64,000 nucleotides of DNA from Saccharum officinarum (GCA_020631735.1 CM036221.1:10211381-10275380); one strand, 5' to 3'; counted from the stretch's first letter, positions 37,335 through 49,775 are shown. Notes: a model not told the origin generated them from the sequence alone. Numbers and translations: made by a program.

Positions 37335-38735
37335 ATGATCAGTGCATGTAGCAAATGGTCCTGGACGTGGACGTCACAGCCGGACCGATTCATAGAAAGC
37401 ATGCATGCATGCATAAGGACAGGGAGCAAATATGCAGCAGCCAAGAACACAAAAATGCAAGGAGGAGGACTGCATGCATGTGAAGAGGCCACTGTCGTCG
37501 TACCTGCGTCCGGCCGGATCTGCGCTTAGCCAATCGTGTATCATTCGTGCGTGAATCACGTACGCGAGCTGGAAGACTCTGGATTTGCTGGTCGCCATTG
37601 GCCCATGCCTTGCCAACCGGCCACCACGTGTGGATTCAGTTGGAGAGGAAGAACGTTGAGTCAATCGGTGCCAGATGTGTATGAGCCAGCCAGCAGTGAT
37701 TATATTTTACTGTCGGGTCATAAGTTTATGATATAGATAATGATTGGACAACCTATTTAACCGGTATGTAGAGTCACACCGGCAGTGACAGGTGAGATAT
37801 CATTGCCAGCTCAAGCCACCATCTAGTAGTGATATATCACCGTCAGTTAGTGGTTTGACCTAGCAGTGCTCGGCGTCGTTGTATCTGCCTAATAACCATC
37901 AATTACTTGCTTCTCTTCCGTTAGATCCACCTACCACCATTGCTTGTGGTTACTGTATAAAACATGCCTCCGGACGCAACCCACGAATAGATGAAGTCCC
38001 CTGCATTTGGGCTTCTCACCCAAATAACAAGTAGCCAAGTATGGGTGAGAAGAGCTACTTCATGAAAAGGTGCAAAATGTTGATGTCATGTGCCCAGCTA
38101 CCTTGCTGCATTGGACTCTTTGACCGGGCTGAGCTAGAGCCCACACTCCACTGTTTCTTGCCCACCCAGCCATCTCCATTTGTTGGCATGTAAAGGAGTT
38201 CGAAATAGTACGGGCCTGTATGAGTGGTTGTATGGATAGGAATGGGCCGATCCGGCTTTGGCCTTGAACCCGGTCCCGTGGCCTCAAGGCCAATTTTAAG
38301 GGCCATGAGTTTGATCCATTTCATCAAAAGGCTATGGTTTCTCCTAAAAAAACAAAAGGCTATGGTCTCATTGACTCATTGGGTAATATGGGTCAACCTA
38401 ATCTTTTTACTATTATTGAATATGAATGCTATTAATACTTTTAAAAAAGATGAGATACAAGATTGAAGGTATAACTAATTTTTTATGTGTCCGCTAATAG
38501 AGAGCCCAATTCACTTAACTCTCCATTTTGACGGACATGCAAACACGCACCATTAATTGCTCCTTCTACCATGTTGTCATTTGTGCATGCTCTTGCACTG
38601 CGGAGCGAGTGTTTGATTGGCCAAGCGCGTACCTGAGCGAGGAGAGATGGCCACGTGTGATTTAAAAGAACAGTTTGCAGAACATCAAAACGCATGCACG
38701 ATAAATTAGTTGTTACATCGGGTAACATATATTAA
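37335..38735. other. Intergenic DNA, possible CACTA-like remnant
   Basis: Around 37680-37880 short words such as CACCGGCAGTGA, CACCGTCAGTTAGTGG and TAGCAGTGCTCGG recur, like subterminal repeats. No gene seen. Confidence 0.35.
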
Positions 38736-40614
38736 GGGGGTGTTTAAAATTGCTCTACTCCCGTTTTTCTACCTCACCTCCAGCTCCGCGTAACCAAACA
38801 CCTCCAGCTTCACGAACTCCGCTCCACGAAAAAAGTTGAGTTGGGGGGCCAACTCCACCTTTCTTCTGCAAGGGGTACTTCAGTTTTTTGAGTTTTGTAC
38901 TCCCACATGAAGCTTAGGGATAATTACCCACATTGCCACTCATTAATCACCAGTTGGCTTCCCATCTAACCGATCCCGTTCCGTACGCACGCGTGAAAGA
39001 GGTCGCGACTTTTCCTTCCCTGCACCCCCGCCTCTCCTCAGGGCAGCTCTTCTTCCCCACCGCTGCCGCTCCTCCTCCAGGGCTCGGGAGCCAGCGCCAC
39101 GGATGGCTCGAAGACCCAAGACGATGGCCATATTCTGGATGAACTCGTGTTTGGGCAGCACATGTTCCCCAACTCCGGGCGTCCTACACCAGCGCCTCGA
39201 GTCGGGCTCGGGCTCTCCCGTCCTCCTCTAGCCATGGCACCGCCGGCCCCCTACGGCGCGCCCCTGGTTTCGCCCCCCTTCGACGCGTTCCTAGCTCCGG
39301 CCCCATACGGCATTCCCCCAGCTCTGGCCCCATACGACGCACCCTCACCTTCAGCCCCCTACGGCGCGCCCCCGCCTCCGCTCTCCTACGGCGCTCCCCC
39401 GCCGGTGGCGTCCTACGGCGCCTCCCCCCCCCAGCTAGGCCCGTGCGGTGGCGGGCATGCAAGCCACTAGCGGTCAGGGCAATGGAGGCCAGGGCATTGC
39501 TGTGAACCGGCCAAGCGCCACGGTGGCCACTGGAAAGAAGCAGGCACCACCAGCAAAGAAGAAGGATGAGCAGGTATTGATTTGCTTGTGTTGATTGTTG
39601 ATTGTACAATCCTTGCATATGTTCAGAAAATGGAAATCGTATCAGTAGATTGTCTGCAATGCTTGAACGTATTATTGTAACATATGGTGAGGGTGATCAA
39701 ATGGAATGGACTGATTCAAATGTGACAATCGCTTGTGAGTTGATGGCTGAACAAGTTAGGAAGGGGAATCGTCCAATTACGCATTTGAACTATGTAGGTT
39801 ATACCGAGGCATCCGATAGGTTCTTTCAGCTTACCGGAATCAAGTTGTCGAAGACACAAATAAAGAACAAGTGGGATAAGTTAAAGACTGATTTTACTAC
39901 TTGGCAAAAATTGAAGAGGAGGCAAACAGGCACATGTTGGAGCAGCATGTTCACTCTTCTATTTGTAATGTTACTGAGAGATCATTTGGACTTCTCAAAA
40001 TGAAGTGGCAAATTCTCTACAAGATGGCTCCGTACCCGATGTACAAGCAAAAAATGATTGTTGTGGCTACTATGGTGCTTCATAACTTATTTGTGAGCAT
40101 GATGGTGTCGACTTGGACTTTGCTCGGTTCGATCGCGATCCAAATTTTGTCCCAACAATCCCAGAAAGGTATAACAAATATGTAGCGCCATCAAATAGGT
40201 CTACTACAGAACCCAATGATCCTACTATGGATGCATTCCGTGATGAGTTGGCCACCGCTCTCTCTCTTGCTCGGGGCTAGAATTCGTAGTCGTTATGCTT
40301 ACCTATGGACAATTATTTGTATTCGAATTATGGCCTTTGTTTAATTTTCTATCATTTACAATTTATGGGACAATTATTTGTATTTGAATTATGGCCTATG
40401 TTAATGTTCTATCATTTGTCTTCTATTTTTCTCGGAGAAAATATCAAGTGCAATTTCAATCAGGGGCATAATGGACCATTTGCATAGAAACAATCCATTC
40501 CTAGAGCTGGAGCAGAGCTACGTGCCAAACAGTACCACCTGCTCCACAAACTCCACGGTGGAGTTCGTGGAGGAGAGCTGAAAAAACAGGAGACGAGCAG
40601 TCCCCAACACCCCC
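38736..40614 (+). mobile_element. PIF/Harbinger element, internally deleted
   Basis: PIF/Harbinger elements encode a Myb-like DNA-binding protein and a DDE transposase, and duplicate a 3-bp target. Here GGGGGTGTT and AACACCCCC are the ends, flanked by TAA on both sides (38733-38735 and 40615-40617). Subterminal text (CACGAACTCC, GGAGTTCGTGGAG) is also inverted between the ends. Inside lie a proline-rich N-terminal segment, a Myb-like domain and only the tail of the transposase. Length 1,879 bp. Confidence 0.88.
39235..40190 (+). pseudogene. Myb-like ORF1 joined to transposase tail of PIF/Harbinger
   Basis: 39235-39465 encodes a proline-rich repeat (PYGAPP, SYGAPP). A likely intron (GAGCAG|GTATTG ... 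TTCAG) follows. Then 39660-39935 encodes a Myb/SANT-like domain: MEWTDSNVTIACELMAEQV, GNRPITHLNYVGY and KTQIKNKWDKLKTDFTTWQK. Immediately after, in another frame, comes SSICNVTERSFGLLKMKWQI with KQKMIVVATMVLHNLF, the C-terminal end of a Harbinger DDE nuclease. The DDE catalytic core is absent, so the element cannot make its own transposase. Whether the Myb-like product is still expressed cannot be judged from sequence. Confidence 0.82.
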
Positions 40615-40617
40615 TAA

Positions 40618-42286
40618 GGTTATTATTAGCAATGCATTGATCAAACTTAGTAAGTTTCCAAGTGAACCATGATTTTATTTTTTTATCTATTTTCTCTCTC
40701 AAAATATAATATTCATCGATGTACTTCCAAGATTACTTACAAATATGAAGAACTATGTTCATTAGAAAAATTAAAGAAGACTAGTAAATTAAAGAAAAAA
40801 GCTTATTAGATGATGAATAGGTCGACCCACCTTACCCATTGGGTCAATAGATCTTGGCCCTACCGACCTATTCTAGACTTTGAGGCCAGCCCTTATGGCC
40901 CATTAGCCTCACTTTTGTGGGTCAGGTCTTGGAGGTCAGGCCAATGAGCATGTATGCATACAACCCGCCGGCGAAGTCGATGCTTGGGGATGATGGCGAT
41001 GCTGAGCAGCGCGACCGCGCCAAGATGAACCTAGCATGTCGAAGTGGGGCTGATGCCAGCGCCGGCCTCGAACAGCACCGGTGGGGCCACGGCCGGCCTC
41101 GGGAAACTCTAACCACGCGAGCGAGGATAGTCGCGATGCAGACGCTGCATGTCACGAATGGGGATAGAGGAGAAAAACGAATCATTATTTTCATAATCAG
41201 TGGCAGGTGAGTAATTTTTTCAAAGTGATTGCCCACCTCCACGACCAGTGAAAACAGGGTAGAGCAGTTATGAGTTTTGTACCGGAGAGAAATCAACTTT
41301 TGGCCCAAAGCACCTATGAGTTTCCACACCTTTGGTTGGCTTTTGCCTTTTGGGAAGCCAAAGCATGTTGGAAATAAGCCCAACCAAAAGGGTATGCCCA
41401 ACTATGATGCCTCTATGTCCACTGAGGTCCCTGTGACTGCTTGGAGAAGCAGGCGTAGTGGTGGTGTAGAGATATGCGTCTCCGTATAGGCTGGCACTGG
41501 GAGGATAGACGGCTGGTTCCTGACCTTCAACACCACTCCTGAGCGACCTTGATCGGTAGGTCTTAATTTAGGTTAGAGCTAATTCACGTCACCTTCTAAT
41601 AATCACAGAGATGACCCCATCTTATAGCTTGGTGTGGAACCAGGCTCATTTGTCAGTTATCAGGTCCACCAATCACAAGCCTAGATTAGTAAGCGTTGTT
41701 AGGCTCCTTAAGACTCCGTCGACCATTGACGAGCTCAGATCATTCCTAACACCTATTTGATGCGTTCTTGCCTCAGTAGCAGCAGAATATTTTTTCCCTC
41801 GGGTTGTTGTCAGCGACAACAGCAGGTTTGTTTACTCTTGGTTCTTTCAGATAGCAGCAGTGCAGCCAACAGGTTAAGACAATGATATATGTCCCGTATT
41901 ATTAACTTGAGACTATTCCAATACACGCTGAACATTTTAGTTCTTTGGCTCTTGTGCTAGGAATTTATTAGCTTAATTCTTCTTTGCATAGCACTCTCTG
42001 TTTTCCTGTCTCGATTTAGTATGTAGAGCATGTTTCACCTACCAGCAGCTGCACATAATGCCTTGTTGCTTGAGGCGTTTGTTCAAGGATGTACTCCCTT
42101 TGTCCCATATTAGTTGATGTTGTAGAAATGGTCATAGAGACCAACGCGCAAGCCAAAGACCCTGACACCCCTACACTGGCATCCGCAGCTGATGGTGACG
42201 TCAAGCTTGGGAGCAATGCTCCGGTTGAAAAATAATATTCTACTGCACCATAGCGACATCAGCAGTTCTGAATCTCCCTTTTTTTA
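40618..42286. other. Intergenic DNA, repeat-derived
   Basis: No gene recognised. A half Stowaway terminus (TACTCCCTTTGTCCCATATT) occurs at about 42092 without a visible partner. A GC-rich patch at 40960-41110 has no identifiable frame. Confidence 0.4.
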
Positions 42287-43013
42287 GGACATGTTTGGTA
42301 GAGCTCCGGCTCCTCAAAAAACAGCTTCTCCGGATAGACAAAAGAGTAAAAAGTCCATAATACCTTTATTTTTTCTTTTTTTCTTTTCTCTTTTTTTTTC
42401 CTTTCCTTTCCTTTTCTTTTTTCTTACCTTATTATCCGTTACGCAGCCCACTATGAGTCTGTGACCCATTCTCCTCCCCTCCCCTTCGTTCTTTTCTCTC
42501 TCCTCATCCTTTCCTCAACCTCTCGTCTCCCGCACAAACAAACGCGAGCTTGGAGATCCGGTGGTCCGGCGCTCCGGCGCCCAGCGGCCCCGCGCAACCC
42601 CGCGCTCGGCGACCGCACCCGGCAACCCCGCGCCTAGCGACCACACCGGTGACCCCGCGCCCGCGACCGCACCGGCGACCCGGCCTGCGACCGGCGACCG
42701 CGCGCTCCGAGCTCTGGTGAGCCACACTCGGACCCCACCCCGGCGATTGCACGCGCGGCCGTGCACCCGGCAGCCCTCCCCGCATGCGCCTCCTTGACGT
42801 CGGGGGCAGACTCGACCTCCACGCGCTGGGGACCACTGGTGGCAGACGGGAGCTGGGAGAAGCTCGAATTTTTGGCTCCACCCGATGCAACTGGCATGTG
42901 AGAGCGCATTTCCGGGGGATCCTCGCGAGGAGCACCTGCACAAACAGGCGTTTGGTATTGGGAGCCGAAAAACAGCTCCAAGAGCTGCCTCAGAATCCAT
43001 ACCAAACGGCCCC
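42287..43013. mobile_element. PIF/Harbinger-like non-autonomous element
   Basis: GGACATGTTTGGTA and TACCAAACGGCCCC form imperfect ends, flanked by TTA on both sides (42284-42286, 43014-43016). Longer subterminal inverted text includes AAAACAGCTTCTCCGG versus GAGCTGTTTTTCGG. The interior has a pyrimidine run (42365-42430) and a GC-rich block (42540-42900) rich in GCGACCGCACCGGCGACC repeats, with no recognised protein. Confidence 0.72.
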
Positions 43014-43189
43014 TTAATCGATCTCACAGATGAGTGGAAGACACGAAGTAACAGTTTGATGGTACGTTGGTAGTGGTCAGATGCATATGCTGGGCTATAA
43101 CGTCAACAATTGTGAGACAAATTTTGAATCTCAGAACGTCCTGTATTCTAGGACGGAGAAAGTATGTGAGGAGCATGCATTGATTATTA

Positions 43190-43336
43190 CTCCATCCGTT
43201 TCAAATTATAAGACGTTTTGGTTTTTCTAGGTTCATAGCTTTTGCTACGCACCTAGATATACGTTATGTCTAGATACATTACAAATGCTATGAATCTAGA
43301 AATGCCAAAACGTTTTATAATTTGGGACATCGGAAG
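43190..43336. mobile_element. Stowaway-type MITE, 147 bp
   Basis: CTCCATCCGTTTCAAATTATAA with AGACGTTTTGG is mirrored by CCAAAACGTTTTATAATTTGGG; TA flanks (43188-43189, 43337-43338). Almost the whole element is an inverted repeat. Confidence 0.88.
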
Positions 43337-43338
43337 TA

Positions 43339-44329
43339 CTTGACAATTTTACATGCTGCTTGCATGCTCATCTTTGTAGTTCCAGCTTAGCTTCTCATAC
43401 TTGTATGAAAAAATGTTGGTTATCATATCTAGCTTGCATAGGCTGAGAATCAAATATTAGTTTTACTCAATTCAAAGCATGTTTGATCATTGGAGTTTTT
43501 ATGTTAGACGGCTAATTAGTGAGTTGTTTATAATTAATCCGTGCTTTCTCGTGTTGCTTTGCTTCCACGATGTTTGATAAATACCTCATCATTCCTAAGG
43601 TTAGCACGTTACGTATGTACAACCGTGATAATTAGAAAGAGGCGTGCTGGTTGTAATTGGGATATATGCCAAGCTTTTTCTTAGTGAAGAATTTTTTTTA
43701 GCGGCTGCTAGTAACCTTCTTCTGGTCGTCCTAAATCGGGACTATAGTACTTCAATGAAGTTTTTTAACATTAAAAACATTGCTATGGTAATGGTGCAAC
43801 GTGTGTACATATTAGTGGTCAATGCAATGCCCCAAAAGGTTTGACCGCCGGCATTCACGTTGTAAAGCGACCAATCAATGTGGTTGGATAGAGCTGTTGA
43901 CAGTATAATTTGGCTATAGGATTATTTATTAAGCCAAATTAGCTTATTTGCTACTATGAAGTTAATTGGGTGACATAATGTTAGACTGCAACGTAGATGA
44001 AGGGAAAGTGTTTTCTGGTGAAATCATTTTGGCAGGATGCAACAGCAGAGCGAACCAGCCAGGATCGGAGGAGGTCGTCAAGTGCCGCAAGCGGGCGTTT
44101 GCATGGTTGATGAAGTCCTTTACATATGGACAGTGTTCAGAATTATGTATGCATGAAGGATGGCACTGGTAAAAATAGTAGCGTGTATAATATTTCCAAG
44201 ATATGAAGCATGATGCAGATCACGTATGAAGAGGAACAAGGCAATGAAGGAAGAAAAGAGCTAGAAAACCAGGAGAGAGTATTTTGCTATCCGCTTAGCT
44301 GATACTAGCCATATTAGTGCTGGACTTAA
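43339..44329. other. Intergenic DNA, unassigned
   Basis: AT-rich; short frames only. Confidence 0.5.
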
Positions 44330-44740
44330 ACGGAATATCATGCACATGTGGATTTATTGCCGAAATTAGTTAGGAATATAAATATATATTATATTCGGCC
44401 TTTTGTACACCAAAATAACTTACGTATCGCTTGCCGAAGACCAGGCGTGCCCATCTATATAATGGGTACATGGCCGATTGTTTTCTCTAATCAATCGACA
44501 TAATACATCTATTATTTTTCTTCGTTATTTGTTCTTTCTTCTACCTTAGAACAATAATATATGCCGAACCCTAACCTCCATTAGGGATTGGTAATCTTTG
44601 CCGTTTTGCGCTGAAAAACGGTCGACTTTCCTCTACGAAAGCGAGGAACCCCTTTACTAGTTTGTCCTGAAAACTAGTCGCTCGTCGTCGCGAAAGTACG
44701 ATAGTTATCGTGTTGTTGCGCGGATCAATTTCACGTGCCA
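44330..44740 (+). mobile_element. Possible LTR fragment
   Basis: GTTAGGAATATAAATATA, followed by a TATA-like CTATATAATGGGTACATGG and an AT/pyrimidine-rich leader, resembles an LTR of the Copia type. No partner LTR, primer-binding site or pol was found, so the call is weak. Confidence 0.3.
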
Positions 44741-45919
44741 ACAAGATCAACTCCAACAGAGATGCTATTCTTAGCTTTGAATCTATTTTAGACTTTTTGG
44801 GCCACAAAATAGCCTCCAACAGACTTTGTATCTCAGATTGTAAAATAAAGTTGTCTATCCCGTCAAATCCGGTGGCCAAAGAAAGCAAGCAGAGGCCGCT
44901 TGCCAAAGATACTCCCGCGCTGATTCCTGACTTCCCGTGTGTATACTTCTCGAGCGCATGTTTGTCTGCCCTCCGCCGTTGGGATCACTCATCGAAGAGG
45001 GGGCTGGAGAACACGCCCGGTGCCGGAGCCGCCATCGGGGTCCTCGCCAATGCCGTTGGTCGCTGGAGCGCGCTTCTCCCGCGTCAGCCTCTCCTACGCC
45101 TTGTCGAAGCTCGTAGCTCGCGTGGTCCAGTCGCAGGGGTGCTCGTGTTGCAGCTCGCCAGCTCCGACGCTTGGAGCTGAGCACATGTGCGTGCGTGTTA
45201 GCATTCAGTGTTGACTCGAGCGCATCGGCTGCATCAGGAATTTTTGGTGCTAGCATTCAGAGTTTCAATTTTGAAGACAAGTTAAATCAAGATGATACAG
45301 AAAGTGGAAACCATGGCGTCCCCCATGGTGGCCGGCCGAGCTCAAGGTGGAGTCGCGGTCGTGATATTAACGAAAATTCGAATGACGTGGCACTTTTCAA
45401 ATGTAGACAAGAGAGAATATACCTAGGCTGTTGTGGAACATACTACAATTTACAATTTAGGTGGGTTTTCTACTTTACATAATGGCTAAATCTTGTGATT
45501 TGGAATCTAATTTTACATAGTCTGTTGGACTCAACGGCCGGGTGCATTGGGCGTCCACGTTGCAAAAGGTTTGACCAGCACAAACTATCTCCATCTCCGG
45601 TCACTGGTGACCACAAACCTCGCTTTTTCGCCATGTGCCAATGCTCATGGTCAACAGTAACTACCACTATGCACACGATGACAAGATAGACTTCGTGCGG
45701 CACTGGAAAATTCTTGCATTTTAATTAATTAAATTTCTGCAACAATTTCCGTCTTATATTGTATTAATATAGTTTGTGCATGGAATGCAACAAGCATCCA
45801 TATTATTATTTACTATCAGTGCAACAAGTGATATATAGCTAGCGCACGATTGATTGATTTACCGCGCACGATTAACAAACGGAAATAAACGTACACTTGA
45901 AAGTTTAAAGTTGAAACCA
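44741..45919. other. Intergenic DNA with a GC-rich patch
   Basis: The patch at 44930-45240 has open frames on both strands without recognised motifs. Confidence 0.4.
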
Positions 45920-46735
45920 CTATTTGTGGTTCAAGATGACAGTCTCGTACTCGCTGGCGTGGGAGGAGGAGTCCGCGTCGTCATCGGCGCCGGTGACCGG
46001 GAAGAAGAAGGGGTAGGTCTCATAGCGCGCCATGCAGCTGCTGTAGAGCACGCGGCATCCCCTCCGGAAGCGGCAGTAGTTGGGGAGCTCCGCCACTGCC
46101 TGCGCCACGCAGAGCCCACAGTCGGCGGCGGTGATGTCCCTGGTGCACCACCCGAGCCCATAGATGGTGGTCCCCTCCGACCCAAACTTCGCCGTCTCCC
46201 TAACCAGCCCGGCGCTGGCGGGATCACCAGCCTCCTCCGCGACGCGCGCCATGAGCCGCCGCTCGGCGCGGTCGAATTCGACGGGGTCGGTGGCGTTCAT
46301 GGTGTTGATGAGGATGAGCGTGTACCCGGTGTCCGGGAGGCCCAGGAAGTCGGCGTTGTCGTAGCGGAGGAAGCAGTAGTCGTACCAGACCCGCGCGTCC
46401 GCCTGGCCCCGGCACGACGCCGCCACCTGCCGCGCCGCCGCGGCCAGGCAGCGCGCGCAGTCGGAGGCCGGGATGTCGCCCCGGCACTGCGCCAGGCCCC
46501 AGATGGTGGAGCTGCCGGTGCCGGACGTCGCCGTCGCGTAGTAGGTCGCCGAGGCGCGCGGGACTAGCGTGGCTAGCACCGCGCTGATGCTCACCTGCGT
46601 CTGCCCGCCCATGAAGTTCTTCGCGCAGTACGTGCTCACCGGGTCCACGGCCCAGCTCGGCCGCGGCGCCAGCGTTAACGCCGCCACGGCGGCGAGCAGC
46701 AGTGGAAGGAGCAGCACTGGCGACGATGGAGCCAT
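45920..46735 (-). CDS. Cysteine-rich repeat secretory protein, two DUF26/Gnk2 domains
   Basis: A 271-residue intronless protein. The chosen start (46735) begins MAPSSPVLLLPLLLAAVAAL, a clear signal peptide ending near SWA at about residue 29; an upstream in-frame ATG at 46807 would put 24 polar residues before it and overlaps the TATA region. Two DUF26 domains follow, each with the C-X8-C-X2-C signature (CRGDIPASDCARC and CTRDITAADCGLC) and further conserved cysteines. There is no transmembrane segment or kinase domain after the second repeat, so it is a secreted CRRSP rather than a cysteine-rich receptor kinase. Family members act in the apoplast or at plasmodesmata, and some bind mannose (ginkbilobin-2). 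An acidic stretch DDDADSSS lies near the C-terminus. Confidence 0.93.
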   Translation of the reverse strand: MAPSSPVLLLPLLLAAVAALTLAPRPSWAVDPVSTYCAKNFMGGQTQVSISAVLATLVPRASATYYATATSGTGSSTIWGLAQCRGDIPASDCARCLAAAARQVAASCRGQADARVWYDYCFLRYDNADFLGLPDTGYTLILINTMNATDPVEFDRAERRLMARVAEEAGDPASAGLVRETAKFGSEGTTIYGLGWCTRDITAADCGLCVAQAVAELPNYCRFRRGCRVLYSSCMARYETYPFFFPVTGADDDADSSSHASEYETVILNHK

Positions 46736-46810
46736 GCTGGTTTGTGGGGTTGTGGATGTCGTCTTCTTCCTTCTGGTCCTGTTGTCGATTGGTTTGTTTG
46801 CTTGCATGCA

Positions 46811-46822
46811 ACATATATATTG
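46811..46822 (-). promoter_or_regulatory. TATA box of the DUF26 gene
   Basis: AATATATATGT on the minus strand lies about 80 bases upstream of the chosen ATG, leaving a predicted 5' UTR of about 50 bases. This spacing supports 46735 rather than 46807 as the start. Confidence 0.55.
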
Positions 46823-48276
46823 GGATGGGGTGCGTTGATAAATTATGCATGGCGAGGACTAGCGATTGGCGGCGAGACATACGCAGCGAGCCGGCCATGG
46901 TTGACTGAATGTATGGCTGTGGCGAGACGAGAATGGGCATGGATGGATGATGGGATGCATGGGCCCAGTGTAGTGGAGACGACGAAGCTTTGCCTTTGTG
47001 TGGAGCACAGCACATGGCGCACATCGAGAGCAACTTGTACGTGGAGATATTGTCAACTAGATTATGTCGTCCATAGCTAGCTAGGCAATTTCTAGAGGAG
47101 GAAGAAGAGTCGCCTGCATGCCCTGCAGCGGCTTGCTTGGCTTGGGTAGATGGACATGCATGCAGCATGCAAGTTTTGCTTTTGGATTAGACTCTTTCTT
47201 TACCAAGACTAGCTCCAATGGAGAGGGAGGAGCTAGGTCAGGTCTGCTCATGGATCATTTATTTTTTTTATGCATCGATCATCGATGAAGAATGTAATGC
47301 AGTGCATGTTACGATCGATCGAGATGAATGGATCGTAGGATGATGACCTGTTCTGCTTTCCTCTGAAAAAAAACAGACACCCCAATCCACAAGCAAGCTT
47401 CTTGTTGACAATGCAATATATATAGACACGTACACTTAGACTAGCTACTTGATCAGAATTAGTCATCATAAGCTAAGCAAGCTTAACGTGCAATCTTTTG
47501 ATCCTTCTACTGATGAACGCATGGCAGGTGATACTAGTCGTACGTTCTAGCTAGCTGTGGTAAAATGCCCGGGCGACAACAATGCAAACATGTCAAAAAC
47601 CTTGGGTATCACCATGTTGAATAATTGTAACGCTAGCTGTAGATCTTTGTGATTAACTTTAATTATAACACACAAAGCTAGCAAGCATGCATGGCATAGG
47701 ATTTTAGACCAGTTAAAATGACGGAATTTAGCAAGGGTCGGTCGGTGCAGCTTTTGTTGACCTGTGGTGGCGAGCAGGAGTCGACTACACCACGTCTACC
47801 GGTCTACGTAATGCACAGCAGTCTTATTTGAGATTGACACACAGAGAACCATAAATTGCAGGTTAGTTGACTCTAACCAATGCAAGTTGGTTAGGCCGAG
47901 CAGCAGCAAGCACTCCCGCGCACTCAGGCTGGGCAGTGCATGCAGCATCACTGGCCGGTCAACGCTTTCTTTCTAGATGGACGACGACGTGCATGTGCAG
48001 TGCCGACGTGGAGCCGACAGATGAGAAACTAGCTATATATACTACGAGTAGTATTCACCGGCGTCAGGGATGGATGGAGAAATCAGTTTTTTGTTTCGAC
48101 CAGTCACACAAAATGAACTTGTACATTATTAGTTGGTGTTGTAGCAGAGAAAATAGAGGTTGTTTGCGTTGCTATTTCAAATATACACAGAAACTCCATA
48201 GCGTCCTCCTTTTTTTTGATGAGCGGTTTGACCTGGTCCCAGTAATGTATAAAATTAACCACTACTATCTCGCATA
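46823..48276. other. Upstream flank of the DUF26 gene, no gene seen
   Basis: Short frames only; many GCATGC and GATCGATC words. Confidence 0.5.
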
Positions 48277-48541
48277 GGCCTCGTTTAGTTCGGTGAATTG
48301 GAGAGAAAAACACTGTATCAGAATTCCTGTAGCATTTCGTTTGTATTTGGTAAAAAATATCCAATTTTTGACTAACTAGGCTTAAAATGTTCATCTCACA
48401 AAGTACAACAAAACTGTGCAATTAGTTTTTGATTTCATCAACATTTAGTACTCCATGCATTTGCCGACATTTTGATGTGACAGAGAATCTTCTTTTTGCA
48501 TAGTGAAATTTGGGGGAGAATTGGGGGAACTAAACAAAGGC
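48277..48541. mobile_element. Tourist-like MITE
   Basis: GGCCTCGTTTAGTTC and GGAACTAAACAAAGGC are the ends, ATA flanks both sides. Shares the TTTAGTACTCCATGCATTTG body with the copy at 56885. Confidence 0.82.
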
Positions 48542-48804
48542 ATACAAGTAATGTTCCTGGCTACAGATTTGACATCACATGAAAGTGTTCACAAATATGA
48601 ATCCACTAATACAAGTTCTTGGATTAAGTGCAATCCAAACATTAACAAGTTAAATCTTGTTTTCAGATGATACAAGTTTGAATCTTAGGTTGCTTGCGTG
48701 CGCCTCTGTTGGCGTTCCTCAGCCTAGCATATAAAATATGCAAGCGTATGGATGTCGACATTGTTCTCACTCAAGAATAATCTATGGTGTTGATTTTCAT
48801 AGGG

Positions 48805-49000
48805 AAAAAGTCTAAATAACCCCCTGAACTATGGACCCTGGAACACATAACCCCTGAACTGTGAAACGGTCTAATTTACCCCCTGAACTATCCAAAACCG
48901 TCTATTTTACCCTCTGGACGGTTTTCGACGGCGGTTGCTACAGTAACTGTAGCTTTCTACGGTAATAGCGGTTTTGTCTTTTTTATTTATTTTCGCTGAA
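48805..49000. repeat. Dispersed repeat with CCCCCTGAACTA boxes
   Basis: AAATAACCCCCTGAACTATG, ATAACCCCTGAACTGTGAAA and TTTACCCCCTGAACTATCC recur as internal near-copies, followed by GACGGTTTTCGACGGCGGTT. I recall this text from many grass sequences but cannot name the family. Confidence 0.45.
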
Positions 49001-49600
49001 TATTTGAAAAATCATAGTAAATCACAGAAAAATCATAAAATAGAAAATCTAATTTTGTTGGACTCCACATGAGTAGATCTACACAGTGAATATATAATAC
49101 GGTACGCTTTAGTACAAAGTTTTTACTGTAGCTTTAGATTAATTAGAAAATCCAATTTAGACTATTTGTTCCTAGGGAAATGGAAGCATTAGAACAGCAA
49201 AGTATATATAATGAGGGTAGAGAAGGTGGTCTTTTGTTTAGGTTTCACTATCTAGGTTCACATCTAAGTTGGATATATATCCAATTGTAGTTCTTCACTA
49301 TCTATTTTGGAATGTAGGTGTAACGAACTAGTTGCATTCCTGATAAGCATAAGCATCATGTAGCATCATCCCCTCTAAAAATCCATTTATAAAAATCTAA
49401 AGTGTATCTAAAGTGTAGTGGTGTTGGGGTGAAAGCGTTATGATAGTGACGCCCAAGGGTGTCATTCTACACTTGGGAGGCATCACTGCGGCATCCCTTA
49501 TCTCACTCTTCCCTTAGCAGATCCTCTAGGTGAAAACCGTTATCTCCTATGGCGATCACAGTGTCATATATAATTTCATAAAAAAAATTAGAATGTATTA

Positions 49601-49775
49601 CTCCCTCCGTCCTATATTATATAACGCTTACCCATCTTATTATGTTCAAAGACCAAGAAACATATTAATGTCTTTCTCTTAACACTATGGATGTACGCAC
49701 GTCTAAAGAGAACACATCTTGTATTATAGGACTTGAATAAAAAATGTTACGCCTTATATATTAGGATAGAGAGAA
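49601..49775. mobile_element. Stowaway MITE
   Basis: CTCCCTCCGTCCTATATTATAT at the left, ATATATTAGGATAGAGAGAA at the right, TA flanks. 175 bp. Confidence 0.8.

Noticed and set aside
42092..43160. Stowaway element split by the PIF-like insertion
   Set aside because: The half terminus at 42092 and that near 43135-43160 differ too much to be the two ends of one element.
46224..47168. A 314-codon minus-strand frame overlapping the DUF26 gene
   Set aside because: It is the wrong phase of the same exon; the cysteine signatures, signal peptide and stop belong to the 45920-46735 frame.
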